Assembly: GCF_019352895.1 (NCBI RefSeq) | Contig: NZ_JAAAFX010000015.1 | Location: forward strand, 62,001-126,000 | Source of the DNA: Variovorax boronicumulans | GTDB taxonomy: Bacteria > Pseudomonadota > Gammaproteobacteria > Burkholderiales > Burkholderiaceae_C | DNA length: 64,000 nucleotides | Reading direction: 5' to 3' | In this document: in pieces, positions 62,601 to 64,000 of the stretch | Layout of the letters: the number at the start of each line of letters is the position of its first letter | How positions within the stretch are numbered: the stretch's first letter is position 1 | The notes under the pieces: model-generated | Seen by the model: only the letters and a program-made list of their open reading frames with translations | Databases searched by the model: none | What the model was told of the DNA's origin: nothing | Program-made: the position numbers and the translations under genes

Positions 62601-63472
62601 CCGTGCAGATGTTCGACGCCGCGGTGCAGGCCGTGGCCGCGCAGGAGGACGAGGACGCCGAGCGCAACCCTATCCGCGCCCGCATCCTGCGCGAGGCCGC
62701 GGCGCTGGAGGCCCAGGGACTCGATGCCGCTACTGCGCGCACGCAGGCCGGCTGGCGCGTGTTCGGCTCGGCGCCGGGCCACTACGGCTCGGGCCTGCAG
62801 CCGCTGTTCGACCGCGGCGACTGGCAGAGCGACGACGACCTGGCACGCGCCTATGTAGCCGGCGGTGCCCATGCCTACGGCCAGGGCAGCGACGGCGTGC
62901 CCGCGCAGGCCGCGCTGGTCGAGCGCCTGAAGACCATGGACGTGGTGCTGCAGAACCAGGACAGCCGCGAGCACGACCTGCTCGACTCCAACGACTACTA
63001 CCAGTTCCAGGGCGGCATGGTCGCGGCCGTGCGGCACCTGAGCGGCCAGCAGCCCGCGATGTACCACGGCGACCACGGCAACCCGCAGGCGCCGCGCATG
63101 CGCACCCTGAAGGAAGAGATCGGCCGCGTGATCCGCGCGCGCGTGGTCAACCCCAAGTGGATCGCCGGCGTGAAGCGCCACGGCTACAAGGGCGCCTTCG
63201 AGATGGCCGCCACCGTCGATTACCTGTTCGGCTTCGACGCCACCGCGCGCGTGGTCGGCGACCACCAGTACGCGATGGTGGCCGACGCCTACGTGATGGA
63301 CCCGGCCACGCGGCAGTTCATCCAGGACCACAACCCGCAGGCGCTGCACGACATGCTGAGCAGACTGCTTGAAGCCATGCAGCGCGGCCTGTGGCAGGCA
63401 CCTGGCGACTACCAGCGACAACTAGAAGATCTCCTGCTGGATCAAGAGCAGAAGATGGAAGGAACCCGATGA
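59642..63472 (+). CDS. cobN: Cobaltochelatase subunit CobN
   Basis: 1276 residues, the expected length of CobN, the large subunit that inserts Co2+ into hydrogenobyrinic acid a,c-diamide in aerobic cobalamin biosynthesis. Typical phrases: VVHVGKHGNLEWLPGKSLAL, YPFIVNDPGEGAQAKRRTQ, NDYYQFQGGMVAAVRH, and HNPQALHDMLSRLLEAMQRG. It works with a ChlI/ChlD- or CobS/CobT-type ATPase. Its stop overlaps the next start by four bases. The strong GC bias is as in neighbours. Confidence 0.97.
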   Translation: MHLLSTQPGRFVEDDSVVTRLDQTPGEIVVLSSADTTLALLAAARTALAATDPGYPSLRLANLQYLRQPASLDLYVDEVLQHARVVIVDHLGAESAWAYGLQQIEKLARRKGQQLAIFSGDLQEDEDLLARSTLPQDVGRQLWQYTRAGGAANAQQFLRAIAFHGLGHGEAPQPPRSLPQVALHVPGGFGATHTVAGIDDLRALWRDGAPVVALVFYRSHLQSGNTAVFDAMAAALQAEGLNPLPVALDSLKDPLCISALRGLCRAHDVQLVLNTTAFAALGQGDNAGDAVAELAGDAPVLQVIVSGGNREDWLADSQGLRPRDIAMQISLPEMDGRIVTRAISFKGLSHRDELTQTEVVNYQPEPDRIAFVAELARRWCKLRSLSAADKRLALILANYPGSEGRIGSGVGLDTPASVIAILRTLAAEGHALGDADKLPADGDALMHTLQQGIANDPSQWPLRPAWQSYALADYRARLASLPEGMAAAIDARWGAPEQDPSVRQGRFMIAGLRLGRVFVGIQPARSLAVQGTQDYASYHDAELVPPHGYLAFYFWLRDVFAIDAVVHVGKHGNLEWLPGKSLALSQTCWPDAILGPLPNVYPFIVNDPGEGAQAKRRTQAVIVDHLMPPLTRAENHGPMQDLERQVDEYYDALLVDARRARVLRAQILATVRAQHLAEELALPSAAADDDTVLARVDAYLCELKETQIRDGLHVFGQSPEGRLRRDTLLALARYPSADGAGENAGLLDALSRDLLPGDAFAPLDIEPATPWLGARPALLQSVSDDPWRHAGDTRERLELLAQRLLDEADAGIALPQDMPHTQAVLGRIAHRLSPDLDACGTQELHQLSRALQGRFVPAGPSGSPSRGRPDVLPTGRNFYSVDTRAIPTPTAWMLGLKSAARLVELHLQEHGEYPVAMGLSVWGTATMRTGGDDLAQAFALIGVRPKWAAGSQRVVDFEVLPTVGIGRPRIDVTLRISGFFRDAFPAAVQMFDAAVQAVAAQEDEDAERNPIRARILREAAALEAQGLDAATARTQAGWRVFGSAPGHYGSGLQPLFDRGDWQSDDDLARAYVAGGAHAYGQGSDGVPAQAALVERLKTMDVVLQNQDSREHDLLDSNDYYQFQGGMVAAVRHLSGQQPAMYHGDHGNPQAPRMRTLKEEIGRVIRARVVNPKWIAGVKRHGYKGAFEMAATVDYLFGFDATARVVGDHQYAMVADAYVMDPATRQFIQDHNPQALHDMLSRLLEAMQRGLWQAPGDYQRQLEDLLLDQEQKMEGTR

Positions 63473-64000
63473 CCACCCCCGCGAGCGCGGCCCTGCCGCT
63501 GCCCTTTCCCTTCGCCGCCATCGCCGGCCAGCCGCAACTGCGCCAGGCGCTGCTGCTGGCCGCGGTCGACCCCGGCCTGGGCGGCGTGCTGATCGAAGGC
63601 CCGCGCGGCACGGCCAAGTCCACGGCCGCGCGCGCGCTGGCCGAGCTGCTGACTGGCGCACCATTCGTCACGCTGCCCCTGGGCGCGAGCCTCGAGCACC
63701 TGGTCGGCACGCTGGACCTGGGCCAGGCCCTGGCCGGCCATCAGGTGAAGTTCGCGCCCGGCCTGCTGTCGCGCGCGCATGGCGGCGTGCTGTATGTCGA
63801 CGAGGTCAACCTGCTGCCCGACGCGCTGATCGATTCGCTGCTCGACGTGGCGGCCAGCGGCGTCAACAGCGTGGAGCGCGACGGCATCTCGCACCGCCAT
63901 GCCGCGCGCTTCGTGCTCGTCGGCACCATGAACCCGGAGGAGGGCGAACTGCGCCCGCAACTGCTCGACCGCTTCGGCCTCTGCGTGCGCCTCTCGAACA
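63469..64000 (+). CDS. Magnesium/cobaltochelatase ATPase subunit (ChlI/BchI-like), 3' partial
   Basis: 177 residues are visible before the window ends with the frame still open. Walker A GPRGTAKST (44-52), Walker B GVLYVDEVNLLPD (about 107-117), then GVNSVERDGISHRHAARFVL and sensor-region VGTMNPEEGELRPQLLDRF. It is the AAA+ motor that drives CobN. ATG overlaps the CobN stop (ATGA), so both are co-translated. Whether a ChlD part follows cannot be seen; BchI/ChlI-type proteins for bacteriochlorophyll are excluded by context. Confidence 0.9.
   Translation, partial: MTTPASAALPLPFPFAAIAGQPQLRQALLLAAVDPGLGGVLIEGPRGTAKSTAARALAELLTGAPFVTLPLGASLEHLVGTLDLGQALAGHQVKFAPGLLSRAHGGVLYVDEVNLLPDALIDSLLDVAASGVNSVERDGISHRHAARFVLVGTMNPEEGELRPQLLDRFGLCVRLSN

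Overview
The window is about 68-70% GC and densely packed with genes. Gene order is conserved, stop/start overlaps (ATGA, GTGA) are frequent, and it carries a Bug-type (TctC) solute receptor, a split paraquat-inducible (Pqi) system and a recurrent GC-rich intergenic repeat. Together these suggest a soil or rhizosphere betaproteobacterium of the Comamonadaceae, most like Variovorax. This is judged from the sequence alone. No rRNA or tRNA gene, CRISPR array or intact insertion sequence was seen.

Layout. 1-7.8 kb: the end of an AraC-type regulator, then an acyl-CoA catabolic cluster (acyl-CoA dehydrogenase, small membrane protein, Dabb protein, two SDRs, hotdog thioesterase, medium-chain reductase, GST-like protein). 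7.9-11.2 kb: a secreted protein, a PAS/degenerate GGDEF/EAL c-di-GMP protein and a membrane-anchored DUF4124-like protein. 11.3-18.9 kb: a catabolic operon behind an AT-rich leader (polysaccharide-deacetylase/allantoinase-like hydrolase, NMT1-type ABC transporter, amidohydrolase, amidase, Bug receptor), probably for a cyclic amide or N-heterocycle. 19.0-22.7 kb, minus strand: thiol dioxygenase-like cupin, four-domain rhodanese and MmgE/PrpD protein, divergent from a LysR regulator. 23.7-26.0 kb: FCD regulator, RraA-like protein and an orphan amino-acid-type receptor. 26.1-28.6 kb: small proteins and an alkyltransferase. 28.7-34.9 kb: two MFS exporters and a complete pqiA-pqiA-pqiB-pqiC set.

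35.0-38.1 kb is visibly less GC-rich and looks acquired and decaying: a DUF4236 protein, a small hypothetical, a nonsense-interrupted membrane ORF, a DJ-1/PfpI protein and a frameshifted ParE-toxin relic. 38.1-41.9 kb: a dienelactone-hydrolase-like enzyme, an aromatic-type FAD monooxygenase, a frameshifted methyltransferase and a small secreted protein. 42-47.7 kb: a MATE exporter with DUF2239, then an operon (DUF4198, DUF3649, PepSY, DUF3325) behind a Fur-box-like palindrome. 47.8-52 kb: tex, a patatin-like lipase and a fasciclin protein.

52.0-64.0 kb is the clearest functional unit: a promoter and cobalamin riboswitch controlling an apparent operon of TonB receptor, periplasmic binding protein, BtuC permease, BtuD ATPase, a luciferase-like flavoprotein, CobW, CobN and a ChlI-type chelatase ATPase that runs off the window. 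Cobalamin/corrinoid import is thus joined to cobalt insertion, and the flavoprotein between btuD and cobW is unexplained. Two repeat families have intruded here: one encodes the N-terminal leader of the binding protein and the other supplies the ribosome-binding site of the permease.
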